Assembly: GCA_002315475.1 (NCBI GenBank)
Contig: DCGI01000047.1
Location: 1-19,515 of the forward strand
Source of the DNA: Christensenella sp. UBA1782
Lineage (GTDB): Bacteria > Bacillota > Clostridia > Christensenellales > DTU072
DNA length: 19,515 nt
Reading direction: 5' to 3'
Notes under the pieces: generated by a model
The model's database searches: none
What the model was told of the DNA's origin: nothing
The model's input: only the letters and a program-made list of their open reading frames with translations
Program-made: the position numbers and the translations under genes
In this document: piece by piece, positions 13,243 through 19,515 of the stretch
Numbering within the stretch: the stretch's first letter is position 1
Layout of the letters: every line of letters starts with the position of its first letter

Positions 13243-14232
13243 TTATTCCTCCTCCGGTACGCCCAAAGCCGTTTTGAGAGATTCTAAATTGTATTCCATA
13301 GCGGACAAATAGGTTTTTCCGTTATTCATGTCGGTTTTTTTGACCGACTGTAAAGAGTCAAACGTTACGATGGCGGGGGCGTAGTCTAAACCGCTCACTT
13401 GCGCATTGTCACGGATGGCTTCGGCAATCGTCAGGGTGCTTCCGTCGATTTTGCAAACGGCGGGTAAACGATAGGTGCAGAGTTGGTTTTGCAGATAAGC
13501 GAAGACTTGAAAACTGGCTTCCGACTCTGCCGAACAACCCGAGAAAGCGGCAAAATAGTCGATGCCGTAATCGTTTACCAAATACAGGAACGGGAATCGG
13601 TCGCCGAATAAAAGGGTAGTACAAGTTGCCGAGTCGACCGCCTCTTGATAGCGCGTGTCGAGTTCGTTCAGTTTCGTGATGTAGGTATTCGTATTTTCCA
13701 CGTAAGCATCTCTGTTGACTTCGTCGATGGCGATGATGGCGTCCCGTATGACGGTGCAGGCGGCGGAAGCGTTCTTCAAAGAAAGCCAAATATGTTCGTC
13801 GTATTCGGTTTCTTCTTCCTCCTCGGGTTCTTCTCCGTTATGCGCTTCCTCTTCTTCCAAGAGTTTTGCCTGTAATGCTTCCATTAAGTTGAGGGTAATC
13901 CTATTTTTATTGACGACGTTTTTCAAAGCGTCGTGTACCCACTTATCCGCTTCCCCCCCGATATAAATAAACAGGTCGCACGTGGAAATGGCGGCGAGGT
14001 CTTTGACGGTGGGTTGATAATTATGTAAATCCACCCCGCTCTCGGCGAGCAAAGTTACGTCAATATAGTCGTTTGCGACGTCGCCCATGATGTTTTGCAC
14101 CCAGTCGTATTCGGGAAAAACGGTACAAACGATAGACTTATCTCCCAGATCGGGATCTTGACAAGCGGTGGCGGTTATACCCAAACAGGAAACGGCGGCA
14201 AGCAACAACACTACGGTAAAAAATTTCTTCAT
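13243..14232 (-). CDS. znuA: Zinc-binding lipoprotein ZnuA (SBP family 9)
   Basis: A 329-aa substrate-binding protein of the cluster A-I (ZnuA/TroA) family, with a signal peptide and probable lipidated C24 (ITATAC). Likely metal ligands are H70 in VDLHNYQPT, H147 in YDEHIWLS and an acidic residue in LFGDRFPF (D211), where classical ZnuA has His. The His-rich loop of Gram-negative ZnuA is replaced by a strongly acidic stretch (about 126-146, EEEEAHNGEEPEEEEETEYDE). Start M is at 14232, preceded by AAAGGAG; an in-frame upstream ATG at 14274 lies inside zur. It captures zinc outside the membrane and hands it to ZnuB. Manganese cannot be fully excluded. Confidence 0.93.
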   Translation of the reverse strand: MKKFFTVVLLLAAVSCLGITATACQDPDLGDKSIVCTVFPEYDWVQNIMGDVANDYIDVTLLAESGVDLHNYQPTVKDLAAISTCDLFIYIGGEADKWVHDALKNVVNKNRITLNLMEALQAKLLEEEEAHNGEEPEEEEETEYDEHIWLSLKNASAACTVIRDAIIAIDEVNRDAYVENTNTYITKLNELDTRYQEAVDSATCTTLLFGDRFPFLYLVNDYGIDYFAAFSGCSAESEASFQVFAYLQNQLCTYRLPAVCKIDGSTLTIAEAIRDNAQVSGLDYAPAIVTFDSLQSVKKTDMNNGKTYLSAMEYNLESLKTALGVPEEE

Positions 14233-14242
14233 AATACTCCTT

Positions 14243-14635
14243 TTATCTTGTACAGTTTTTGCATAGTCCCGCAATAAAAGTTTTGTCGTTGCTGACCGAA
14301 AACCCGCAGGATTGTTGTAACAAAGAAGCCATTTGGCTTCCGATACCCTCTTCTAAATGAATGACGCCTTTGCACTTGGAACAAATCAAATGGATATGCC
14401 CTTCGCAAGAAGAAAGTTCGTTTAAGTGGTAAACGGCGCAGCTGCCGTCCCCCGATAATTCCCGAACCACTTCTCCGTCGTTGACCATGCGGTCAAGATT
14501 ACGATAGACCGTACTCTTGTTGATACCGCTTTCCTGTACCGACTCGGCTATCTCGTTTGCCGTAAAACGCTTTTTAGGATTCTTTCGTATGACGTCTAAA
14601 ATAAGCAACCTTTGTTTGGTGTGATATTCTTTCAT
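14243..14635 (-). CDS. zur: Fur-family metal regulator, probable Zur
   Basis: A 130-aa Fur-family repressor. The winged-helix part holds NKSTVYRNLDRM (39-50) as recognition helix. The C-terminal half carries the regulatory ligands in the H70...CEGHIHLICSKC run (C77, H80, H82) and a Cys4 structural zinc site from C85/C88 and C125/C128. Zur is preferred over Fur or PerR because the gene heads an operon with znuABC and stops ten bases before znuA. The start has GGAGAAG six bases upstream. The promoter and a palindromic operator lie directly upstream, so autoregulation with the transport genes is likely: zinc-bound Zur would shut off its own operon. Confidence 0.9.
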   Translation of the reverse strand: MKEYHTKQRLLILDVIRKNPKKRFTANEIAESVQESGINKSTVYRNLDRMVNDGEVVRELSGDGSCAVYHLNELSSCEGHIHLICSKCKGVIHLEEGIGSQMASLLQQSCGFSVSNDKTFIAGLCKNCTR

Positions 14636-14655
14636 GAATTACTTCTCCGATTATG

Positions 14656-14678
14656 AATTTGCAACCTATTTGCAAATT
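14656..14678. promoter_or_regulatory. Probable Zur operator
   Basis: Perfect inverted repeat AATTTGCA-N7-TGCAAATT. Read on the minus strand it also contains a direct repeat TTGCAAAT-AGG-TTGCAAAT with an 11-bp period, about one helical turn. It abuts the -10 box of the zur promoter and covers the expected transcription start. It ends 20 bases before the zur ATG. No other copy was found in the window. Confidence 0.75.
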
Positions 14679-14707
14679 ACTATATCATATCCTACCGAAC
14701 TTGTCAA
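14679..14707 (-). promoter_or_regulatory. Promoter of the zur-znu operon
   Basis: On the minus strand a perfect TTGACA (14702-14707) and TATAGT (14679-14684) are separated by 17 bp. The start point would fall within the palindrome at 14656-14678, so repressor binding would block transcription. Confidence 0.85.
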
Positions 14708-14722
14708 CGTTTTCCGAGACTG

Positions 14723-14751
14723 TTGACGAAAAGAAATAAATGTATTATAGT
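14723..14751 (+). promoter_or_regulatory. Promoter of the nine-loop lipoprotein gene
   Basis: TTGACG (14723-14728) and TATAGT (14746-14751) are 17 bp apart. The ATG at 14759 begins seven bases after the -10 box and has no ribosome-binding site, so the message should be leaderless. The -35 lies 16 bp from that of the divergent zur promoter. Confidence 0.8.
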
Positions 14752-14758
14752 AGTAACT

Positions 14759-16069
14759 ATGAAGAAAGCTGTTTTGTGCGTATTGTTATGTTTTTGCGTG
14801 CTATTTGCGGGGTGTGACGGGTTTAATACCGAAAGAACGCCGGAGAAGGAAAAAAAGGAAGAACCGCAACGAGAGGTATTGACGGCGGAGGAGCGTTGGC
14901 TTGCGTCCGAGAAGGCGTGGGACTACGACGGGGACGGCAAGACGGACGGAGCGGATTATTCGGTGTTTTTGGCGTATACGGCTTGGTACGAGTCTTTGGC
15001 GGCGACCGATTATACGGGGGATAGAAAGATTGATTATGCCGACTACGTCTACGCATCGGCGTATACGGCGTGGCTCGGGACGGAAGATGCGTCGGATTAT
15101 ACGTCGGACGGCTTGACGGATGGGAGAGATTATGACGTATGGGTGGATTTTTGCGCATGGCGAAAAGACGGCTCGGACTATAACGAGGACGGCAAAACGG
15201 ATTTTTCCGATTATCGAACCGATATGCTTTTTACCGCTTGGCGGGAAAAAAGCGGAGAGGATCATGACGACGACGGAACCGTAACGTATACCGACTATTT
15301 GCTTGCCGACGCCGTTACCGCGTGGAAAAACTCTGCCTTTGCCCTCGACTATAACGGGGACAGAGCGATAAACTACGCCGATTATTTGTTGTATACCGAT
15401 GAAAATATTTGGCTTGCCTCCGTCTTAGCCTGCGACTATACTGCCGATGAAAAACGGGACGGAGACGATTATGCGGTGTGGAAAGAGTATTTGACTTGGT
15501 CGGTTTCCGCAGAAGCCGTCGACTATTCGGGCGATACCGTCATTACGACGGAGGACTATTTCTTGGCGGACGTTTTCGACCGATGGTTTCGGGAAAATCC
15601 TATAGACGTGAACGGAGACCGAAAAACCGATGCCGCCGATTTTATCCTTTATAATAAAAATAAAGAATTCCAAGGTACTTTCATCTTGGAAGATTTTAAG
15701 GCGACCGGCGTCCCCGCACGCTTGAAAGACAGTAAGTTCAGCTTGCGGTATCTGGAAAAAAACCATTCCGAATTTTTGTTCTCGGTGGATATTTACGGCA
15801 AAATGACCTGTACGTACTCCGAAGGGGTGGAAAAAGCATTGGGAACGGACAAAGAACGTGTCGACAATGCGGTGGCGGGTGCTAAATTGGAGCGGAAATC
15901 GGAGTGGGTGGTTACGCTGACGACCACGCTTGTCATAGAGGGCATACCGACGGAGTTGACGTTCTATTTGACGAAAACCGAAAAGGGGTACGAAACGACG
16001 ATGCGTATCGTCCTGCAAGAACAAACGGTAGGCGTCGCCTTTACGATCGTGTACGTGAAAAATGCTTGA
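14759..16069 (+). CDS. Lipoprotein with nine tandem dockerin/EF-hand-like calcium loops
   Basis: A 436-aa lipoprotein (lipobox LFAGC, C19) with a charged linker (22-45) and then nine repeats of 27-29 residues. Each starts with Asp-Tyr and a calcium-loop pattern such as DYDGDGKTDGADY and most end in a Trp-bearing helix. The first Asp of each repeat is at 55, 84, 113, 140, 168, 197, 226, 255 and 283. Loops 1, 4 and 9 look complete; several others have Arg or Lys at the Gly position. A separate beta-rich domain (about 308-436) closes the protein. Single dockerin loops pair in twos to bind cohesins; an uninterrupted run of nine is different, so a calcium-dependent stalk or multivalent binder is my inference. 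Start ATG 14759 was chosen over TTG 14723, which is the -35 box. It overlaps the next gene by eight bases. Confidence 0.9.
   Translation: MKKAVLCVLLCFCVLFAGCDGFNTERTPEKEKKEEPQREVLTAEERWLASEKAWDYDGDGKTDGADYSVFLAYTAWYESLAATDYTGDRKIDYADYVYASAYTAWLGTEDASDYTSDGLTDGRDYDVWVDFCAWRKDGSDYNEDGKTDFSDYRTDMLFTAWREKSGEDHDDDGTVTYTDYLLADAVTAWKNSAFALDYNGDRAINYADYLLYTDENIWLASVLACDYTADEKRDGDDYAVWKEYLTWSVSAEAVDYSGDTVITTEDYFLADVFDRWFRENPIDVNGDRKTDAADFILYNKNKEFQGTFILEDFKATGVPARLKDSKFSLRYLEKNHSEFLFSVDIYGKMTCTYSEGVEKALGTDKERVDNAVAGAKLERKSEWVVTLTTTLVIEGIPTELTFYLTKTEKGYETTMRIVLQEQTVGVAFTIVYVKNA
14921..15682 (+). repeat. Region coding for nine tandem calcium-loop repeats
   Basis: Coding repeat with a period of 81-87 bp. 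The protein pattern (DY..D......DY with Trp near the end of each unit) is kept while the DNA varies, so the array is old and maintained by selection on protein rather than a recent slippage product. Confidence 0.85.
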
Positions 16070-16592
16070 CGAACGAAAAAAATATCGTATCGGGTTGTGG
16101 ATAAGCACGATATTGCTTTGGTTGTTGTTTTCGGCGATTCCGAAAGAATTGATTGCGTTCGACACGTTGTACGGATGGGCGGTAGGCGGAGCGTACGAAG
16201 AAAATAATCTCGTTTTATATAAATATCAAGTCTACGCTACCGAAGAAAAATATCAAAAAGGTTTGGAAGAAATCGAGGCAGTACGGAAAAAGTTTCAAGA
16301 GGAAAACGAGATTTTGGCGGTAAAGGTGCACGGGGAAGGAACCGGTGTACGGGAAAAGTACGTTTTGTTCTACGATACCGACGTCCCCGAGAAAAATATA
16401 GAATACTATTATGTAAAAAATATCGCTCTTTTCGGGAGCGATATTCCTTGTAAATCTTTCTTGACGTTTGCTGAAAATCTTGCCGAAAAAATCAATACGG
16501 TGTACCGAATGATTCTTTATGCGTTCATTACGGCGATTTCGGCATGGAAGACGATAAAAATCGGAAAAGCGTTTAGTAGTGAATACTTTTGA
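16062..16592 (+). CDS. Hypothetical membrane protein
   Basis: A 176-aa protein that I do not recognise. It has an N-terminal membrane segment (about 9-33, IGLWISTILLWLLFSAIP), a charged middle of some 110 residues that begins with a possible coiled coil (EEKYQKGLEEIEAVRKKFQEE lies at about 61-81) and a second membrane segment near 148-167. With two membrane segments the middle part probably lies outside the cell. The ATG overlaps the end of the nine-loop lipoprotein gene by eight bases and has no clear Shine-Dalgarno site, so it depends on translational coupling and is likely a functional partner. Its 3' end overlaps the convergent pseudouridine synthase gene by 20 bases. Confidence 0.78.
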   Translation: MLDERKKYRIGLWISTILLWLLFSAIPKELIAFDTLYGWAVGGAYEENNLVLYKYQVYATEEKYQKGLEEIEAVRKKFQEENEILAVKVHGEGTGVREKYVLFYDTDVPEKNIEYYYVKNIALFGSDIPCKSFLTFAENLAEKINTVYRMILYAFITAISAWKTIKIGKAFSSEYF

Positions 16593-17349
16593 TGCCGACG
16601 GCAAGATGACGGGAAATGTCAAAGTATTTCCAAGGCACTTCTTCGGTCGGCGGGAAAGCACGAAAAACCAGTTTTTCTTTGGTGGTCGGGTGGGTAAACT
16701 TCAATTCCACCGCCCAAAGAGCGAGATTGTGTCCTACCGATTGCGGAACGGTACCGTACTTTTGATCGCCGAAAACGCCATGCCCGATCGTCGCCATTTG
16801 TACCCGAATTTGATGCGCTCTGCCGGTGTGCAGACGGATATCCATCAAAGACAAACCGTTTTTCGACTCAATGGTCTTATAATCCAATATAGCCGTTTTT
16901 GCTCCTTCGGTCGCCATCGGGACGGCACGAACGATGTTTTTGGCACTATCTTTCAGTAAAAAATGCGTCAATCCGAAACAAGACGGTTCATGAGGGGTAC
17001 CGACGACGATGGCGTAGTATCTCTTTTCAAAATCCTCTCCGTCACTCTGCATTTGCGTACAAAGTCTTTCCGCCGCTTTGGACGTCTTGGCAAAAACCAT
17101 CAATCCGCCCGTCGGACGGTCGAGACGATGAACCAAACCGACGTAGGCTTCTCCGGGTTTGTTATTCTTTATTTTGATGTACTCTTTGACCATCGTAAGC
17201 ATATCCCGATCACCCGTTTCGTCGGGGCAGGAAGGAACGTTTTGCGGCTTTAAGACTACGATAACGTGATTGTCCTCGTGCAGAATCACCAATTCCGAAG
17301 GATTGCTCGTTCGTTCTTCTTTTATTTCTTCTTTTATTTCTTCACTCAT
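16573..17349 (-). CDS. RluA-family RNA pseudouridine synthase
   Basis: A 258-aa enzyme with the family motif HRLDRPTGGLMVFAKTS, catalytic D77, and later LHTGRAHQIRVQMA. There is no N-terminal S4 domain, so it belongs with the shorter RluA/RluC-like members; which rRNA or tRNA uridine it isomerises cannot be read. The N-terminus carries a short Glu/Lys repeat (EEIKEEIKEE). The start is ATG 17349; an upstream in-frame TTG pair at 17365-17370 lies at the -10 box. No Shine-Dalgarno site precedes the ATG. It is transcribed away from the M1 peptidase gene and runs into the 3' end of the membrane-protein gene. Confidence 0.93.
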   Translation of the reverse strand: MSEEIKEEIKEERTSNPSELVILHEDNHVIVVLKPQNVPSCPDETGDRDMLTMVKEYIKIKNNKPGEAYVGLVHRLDRPTGGLMVFAKTSKAAERLCTQMQSDGEDFEKRYYAIVVGTPHEPSCFGLTHFLLKDSAKNIVRAVPMATEGAKTAILDYKTIESKNGLSLMDIRLHTGRAHQIRVQMATIGHGVFGDQKYGTVPQSVGHNLALWAVELKFTHPTTKEKLVFRAFPPTEEVPWKYFDISRHLAVGIKSIHY

Positions 17350-17359
17350 AGCGTATAGT

Positions 17360-17388
17360 ATTATCAACAAAAATCGTCAAAAAGTCAA
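17360..17388 (-). promoter_or_regulatory. Promoter of the pseudouridine synthase gene
   Basis: On the minus strand TTGACT (17383-17388) and GATAAT (17360-17365) are 17 bp apart. Ten bases separate the -10 box from the ATG, so the leader would be zero to about four bases. The -10 is not perfect, and an overlapping TTGACG-17-TATACG pair would place the start inside the gene. Confidence 0.6.
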
Positions 17389-17471
17389 GCAAAATAAGGC
17401 GTCTTTCTTTTTTTGAAAGTGGTATAGAACGGAAAAACGGCTCATATATTGTAATACTTTGTGAGGCGAAT

Positions 17472-18908
17472 ATGAAAAAAATACTTCCGATTTCGTTATT
17501 CTTGGCGTTTTGTCTTCTTTTTTCGGTGGCTTGCACCCCAAAAGAAGAGGAAGGCTCGGCGGAAATCGGCTACGATATGCATATAGAACTGGAGGAAAAT
17601 ACTTTGTCGGGAACGGAGAAAGTTTCCTTTGTCAACGTCTATGCGGACGGCTTGACGGAAGCGGTGTTTCATCTGTATCCGAATTGTTACGCATCCGACG
17701 CCGTCGATAAGGCGTACAACGGCGTTTTACCTGCCTACGGCGGTATCGAAATCCAATCGGTGACGGGGGAAAACGTGGAAGGGTTTTCTTGTTCGGATAA
17801 TCAAGAATACTTGACGGTAACCTTTCCCGAACGGCAAAAAGGGGAAACCGTATGTGTGGAAATTACTTTTGCGGTAACGATTCCTTCTTCTACGTTGCGT
17901 TTGGGAGAAAAGGACGGGAATATTCTTTTGACTTGCTTTTATCCCCAACTTTCGGTCTATCGGGACGGCTTTTTGACCGATGCGTTTACCACGATAGGCG
18001 ATCCGATGGTGTCGGAGGCGGCAAGCTATGCGATCGAGTTTTCTTGCCCGAGCGAATACGTGGTCGCTTCCTCGCTGGTGCCTTCTACGCAAGTGCAGGA
18101 AGAAGGGGTGACTCGCTATTCTTATCAAGGGGAAAATATTCGGGACTATGCGTTTGTTTTGAGTAAGGATTTTACGGTGCGGAGCGATACGGTCGGGCAT
18201 ACCGAACTCTATTATTTTTCCCTGAACGATACCGATGCGGAAGAACGGTTTTCCTTGCAAAAAGCCGCCTTCGCTGCCTATACGGAAGCTTTCGGAGAGT
18301 GCGGTTTGTCTTCTTATTCCGTCGTCTGTCTGCCCTTCGAGTATAGCGGCATGGAGTATAGCGGACTTGCCGTCGTTTCGTCGGGATTGGGCGAGGATAC
18401 CTCGGATGCCATTCTGCACGAAACCGCCCACCAATGGTGGTACCACCTCGTAGGAAACGACGGTGTACGGCAAAGCGTTTTGGACGAAGGTCTGACTTCG
18501 TTTTCGGCGGTCTGCTTTTACGCCCTGCAAGGGGAATCGGCTGTGTTTTCGGAAAAAATGACGAATGTCAAAACCGCCTATACGCAGTATGAAACCCTCC
18601 AAAAACGTCGCAGAACGGGGACAAAACTCAATTTAGACGGTACCCTATACGACTATACCTCCTATCAATACACCATGTTGATGTATTATAAAGGTTGTAT
18701 GCTCTTCAATAATTTGTATGAATTGTACGGCATGGAAAAGATGAAAACCTGTTTGCAAAGTTACGCCAAAACCTACGCCCACAAAATCGCCGACGTCGAC
18801 GACTTTATCGCCGTCTGTAACACCGTCCTGAAAACCGACGTGCAAGGATTGGTTTACGGCTGGCTCAACGGCAACGGTACCGTCACCACCTTCAAAACGG
18901 AAAAATAA
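17472..18908 (+). CDS. M1-family-like zinc metallopeptidase lipoprotein
   Basis: A 478-aa surface lipoprotein (lipobox SVAC, C21). An N-terminal beta-sandwich (30-245), as in M1 aminopeptidases, is followed by the catalytic region with HETAHQWW (H316, E317, H320) and the third zinc ligand E339 in LDEGLTSF, the spacing HExxH-x18-E of gluzincins. The substrate-recognition motif GxMEN is replaced by GMEYSG (293-298), so binding of the free N-terminus may differ and strict aminopeptidase activity is not certain. A helical tail runs to the end; the C-terminal domains of full-length M1 enzymes are absent. GTGAGG precedes the ATG. I found no convincing promoter in the 120 bases upstream. A terminator follows closely. 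Confidence 0.92.
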   Translation: MKKILPISLFLAFCLLFSVACTPKEEEGSAEIGYDMHIELEENTLSGTEKVSFVNVYADGLTEAVFHLYPNCYASDAVDKAYNGVLPAYGGIEIQSVTGENVEGFSCSDNQEYLTVTFPERQKGETVCVEITFAVTIPSSTLRLGEKDGNILLTCFYPQLSVYRDGFLTDAFTTIGDPMVSEAASYAIEFSCPSEYVVASSLVPSTQVQEEGVTRYSYQGENIRDYAFVLSKDFTVRSDTVGHTELYYFSLNDTDAEERFSLQKAAFAAYTEAFGECGLSSYSVVCLPFEYSGMEYSGLAVVSSGLGEDTSDAILHETAHQWWYHLVGNDGVRQSVLDEGLTSFSAVCFYALQGESAVFSEKMTNVKTAYTQYETLQKRRRTGTKLNLDGTLYDYTSYQYTMLMYYKGCMLFNNLYELYGMEKMKTCLQSYAKTYAHKIADVDDFIAVCNTVLKTDVQGLVYGWLNGNGTVTTFKTEK

Positions 18909-18919
18909 CGGGACATAAA

Positions 18920-18963
18920 AACAAAGTGTTCTTCTGAAAACAGGAACGCTTTGTTGCTTTTTT
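18920..18963 (+). terminator. Terminator of the M1 peptidase gene
   Basis: AACAAAG (18920-18926) pairs with CTTTGTT (18949-18955), continued inward by GTTCT with AGGAAC around a short A-rich loop, and is followed by a TTTTTT run (18958-18963). It starts 11 bases after the stop codon. Confidence 0.8.
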
Positions 18964-19003
18964 ACGAAAACGAACGAAGCTCTTCGAGAGCAACTTTCGT
19001 AAA
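18961..19003. repeat. Stem-loop element, copy 1
   Basis: Arms TTTACGAAA and TTTCGTAAA are perfect inverted copies. Inside is a small hairpin GCTCT-TCG-AGAGC. The same architecture with different bases occurs at 19171-19224. The left arm overlaps the T-run of the M1 terminator. Confidence 0.7.
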
Positions 19004-19105
19004 AGCCGATATAAGCTATAGTTTATATTTTTAATAAGAACGTTATGAAAAAACGCTTGCTTTTTTTCAAAAGGTTCGTATTACGGGCGTAAGATATAAA
19101 AAAAG

Positions 19106-19133
19106 GTGTTCCCGAAAGGGGAACACACTTTTT
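19106..19133 (+). terminator. Terminator-like hairpin, repeat unit 1
   Basis: GTGTTCCC (19106-19113) pairs with GGGAACAC (19119-19126) over a five-base loop, followed by ACTTTTT. It closely matches the hairpin at 19338. No gene lies directly upstream, so it may be part of the repeat rather than a gene terminator. Confidence 0.7.
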
Positions 19134-19170
19134 CGTTCGTTTTGCTAAAGTGGATATATTGCGTCTTTTT

Positions 19171-19224
19171 TTTACGGAAACAAGCGAAGCTGTACTGAAG
19201 TACTGCGAGAGCAGAGTCCGTAAA
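19171..19224. repeat. Stem-loop element, copy 2
   Basis: Arms TTTACGGA and TCCGTAAA are perfect inverted copies; inside, GC-t-GTAC and GTAC-t-GC form a hairpin around TGAA. Compared with copy 1, both arm and hairpin bases change while pairing is kept. The next repeat unit lacks this element and has only a short CGCAAGTGG in its place. Confidence 0.7.
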
Positions 19225-19228
19225 AGCC

Positions 19229-19318
19229 CATAAAAACTATACTTATTATCCTTAAAGAAAAATATAAGCAGAAAAAACTTGTTTATACTTCATAATAATT
19301 GGTTTTTATGGGCGTAAA
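19229..19318. repeat. 90-bp AT-rich palindromic repeat, copy A
   Basis: Identical over 90 bases to 19426-19515. Its ends form an inverted repeat, GCCCATAAAAAC (19226-19237) with GTTTTTATGGGC (19302-19313), and TTATTAT with ATAATAA pair further inside. It may be a MITE-like or REP-like element, or a structured RNA; no transposase is visible. Confidence 0.85.
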
Positions 19319-19337
19319 GAGGCACGATATAAAAAAG

Positions 19338-19369
19338 GTGTTCCCGAAGGGGGGGGAACACACTTTTTT
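19338..19369 (+). terminator. Terminator-like hairpin, repeat unit 2
   Basis: GTGTTCCC (19338-19345) pairs with GGGAACAC (19354-19361), then ACTTTTTT. The loop holds an expanded G run compared with the hairpin at 19106, consistent with slippage between copies. Confidence 0.7.
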
Positions 19370-19425
19370 GTTCGTTTTGCTAAGAGGAAGCAGAGTGGCT
19401 ATATTGCGTCTATTTTCGCAAGTGG

Positions 19426-19515
19426 CATAAAAACTATACTTATTATCCTTAAAGAAAAATATAAGCAGAAAAAACTTGTTTATACTTCATAATAATTGGT
19501 TTTTATGGGCGTAAA
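19426..19515. repeat. 90-bp AT-rich palindromic repeat, copy B
   Basis: Exact second copy of 19229-19318, 197 bases further on, running to the last base of the window, so more units may follow. Its left flank is GGCATAAAAAC instead of GCCCATAAAAAC, which shortens the terminal pairing to nine bases. Confidence 0.85.

Larger units (their letters stand above)
18909..19515. other. 607-nt non-coding region built of repeated modules
   Basis: No gene can be supported between the M1 stop and the window end. After the M1 terminator there are at least two, and with a degenerate one three, successive units of about 200 bp. Each combines an AT-rich palindromic segment ending GGGCGTAA, a TATAAAAAA run, a GTGTTCCC/GGGAACAC hairpin with T-run, and a GTTCGTTTTGCTAA stretch. 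The last unit is cut by the window edge. Confidence 0.75.

Noticed and set aside
14723..14758. TTG start giving a longer nine-loop lipoprotein
   Set aside because: Again the TTG is the -35 box, and MKKAVLC at 14759 is the natural start of the signal peptide.
17727..18602. Open frame of 291 codons on the minus strand inside the M1 gene
   Set aside because: Antisense shadow of the M1 peptidase with Arg/His-rich composition and no recognisable motif.

Overview
The window looks like a chromosomal stretch from an uncultured Gram-positive gut-type bacterium of the Clostridia (Bacillota). The basis is six putative lipoproteins with lipoboxes, strong Shine-Dalgarno sites on most genes, sigma-A-type promoters (TTGACA-17-TATAAT class), AT-rich intergenic DNA, and a domain set typical of that class (TSCPD/TIGR03905, DUF6273-like, M6 with a dockerin, Znu/Zur, CobW). 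No rRNA, tRNA, CRISPR, integrase or transposase gene was seen. The assignment below class level is open.

Layout. 1-1564 (+): the end of a TSCPD-domain gene, translationally coupled to a metallo-beta-lactamase-fold hydrolase, then an unrecognised 211-aa protein. 1626-4651 (-): a CobW-family metal-chaperone GTPase followed after 26 nt by a zinc-ribbon/TIR/DUF6273-like protein. 4652-5219: non-coding, with the CobW promoter, two 110-bp direct repeats, a long hairpin and the next promoter. 5220-11071 (+): a tightly packed four-gene operon: M6-family lipoprotein metalloprotease with Ig-like domains and a C-terminal dockerin, a small Ig-like/possibly cohesin-like lipoprotein, an alpha/beta-hydrolase-fold protein with an eroded catalytic elbow, and a signal peptidase I. 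11186-14635 (-): a zinc-uptake operon zur-znuA-znuC-znuB plus a lipoprotein resembling the C-terminal part of DUF1980 proteins; a palindromic operator sits directly against its promoter. 14759-16592 (+): a lipoprotein with nine tandem dockerin/EF-hand-like calcium loops, overlapping a small two-TM membrane protein. 16573-17349 (-): RluA-type pseudouridine synthase. 17472-18908 (+): M1-like zinc aminopeptidase lipoprotein. 18909-19515: non-coding, a terminator and about 200-bp units made of a terminator-like hairpin plus AT-rich palindromic elements; one 90-bp element is present twice in identical form and reaches the window edge.

How the genes may work together. Much of the window concerns zinc and the cell surface: zinc import under Zur, a CobW chaperone, a zinc-ribbon protein, and two exported zinc peptidases. 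Calcium-loop domains (dockerin on the M6 protease, nine loops in the 14759 protein) and a possible cohesin-like partner suggest non-covalent assembly of surface proteins; this is inference. Three genes (M6 protease, nine-loop lipoprotein, RluA) have promoters so close to their start codons that their mRNAs should be leaderless or nearly so, unlike their neighbours with clear Shine-Dalgarno sites.
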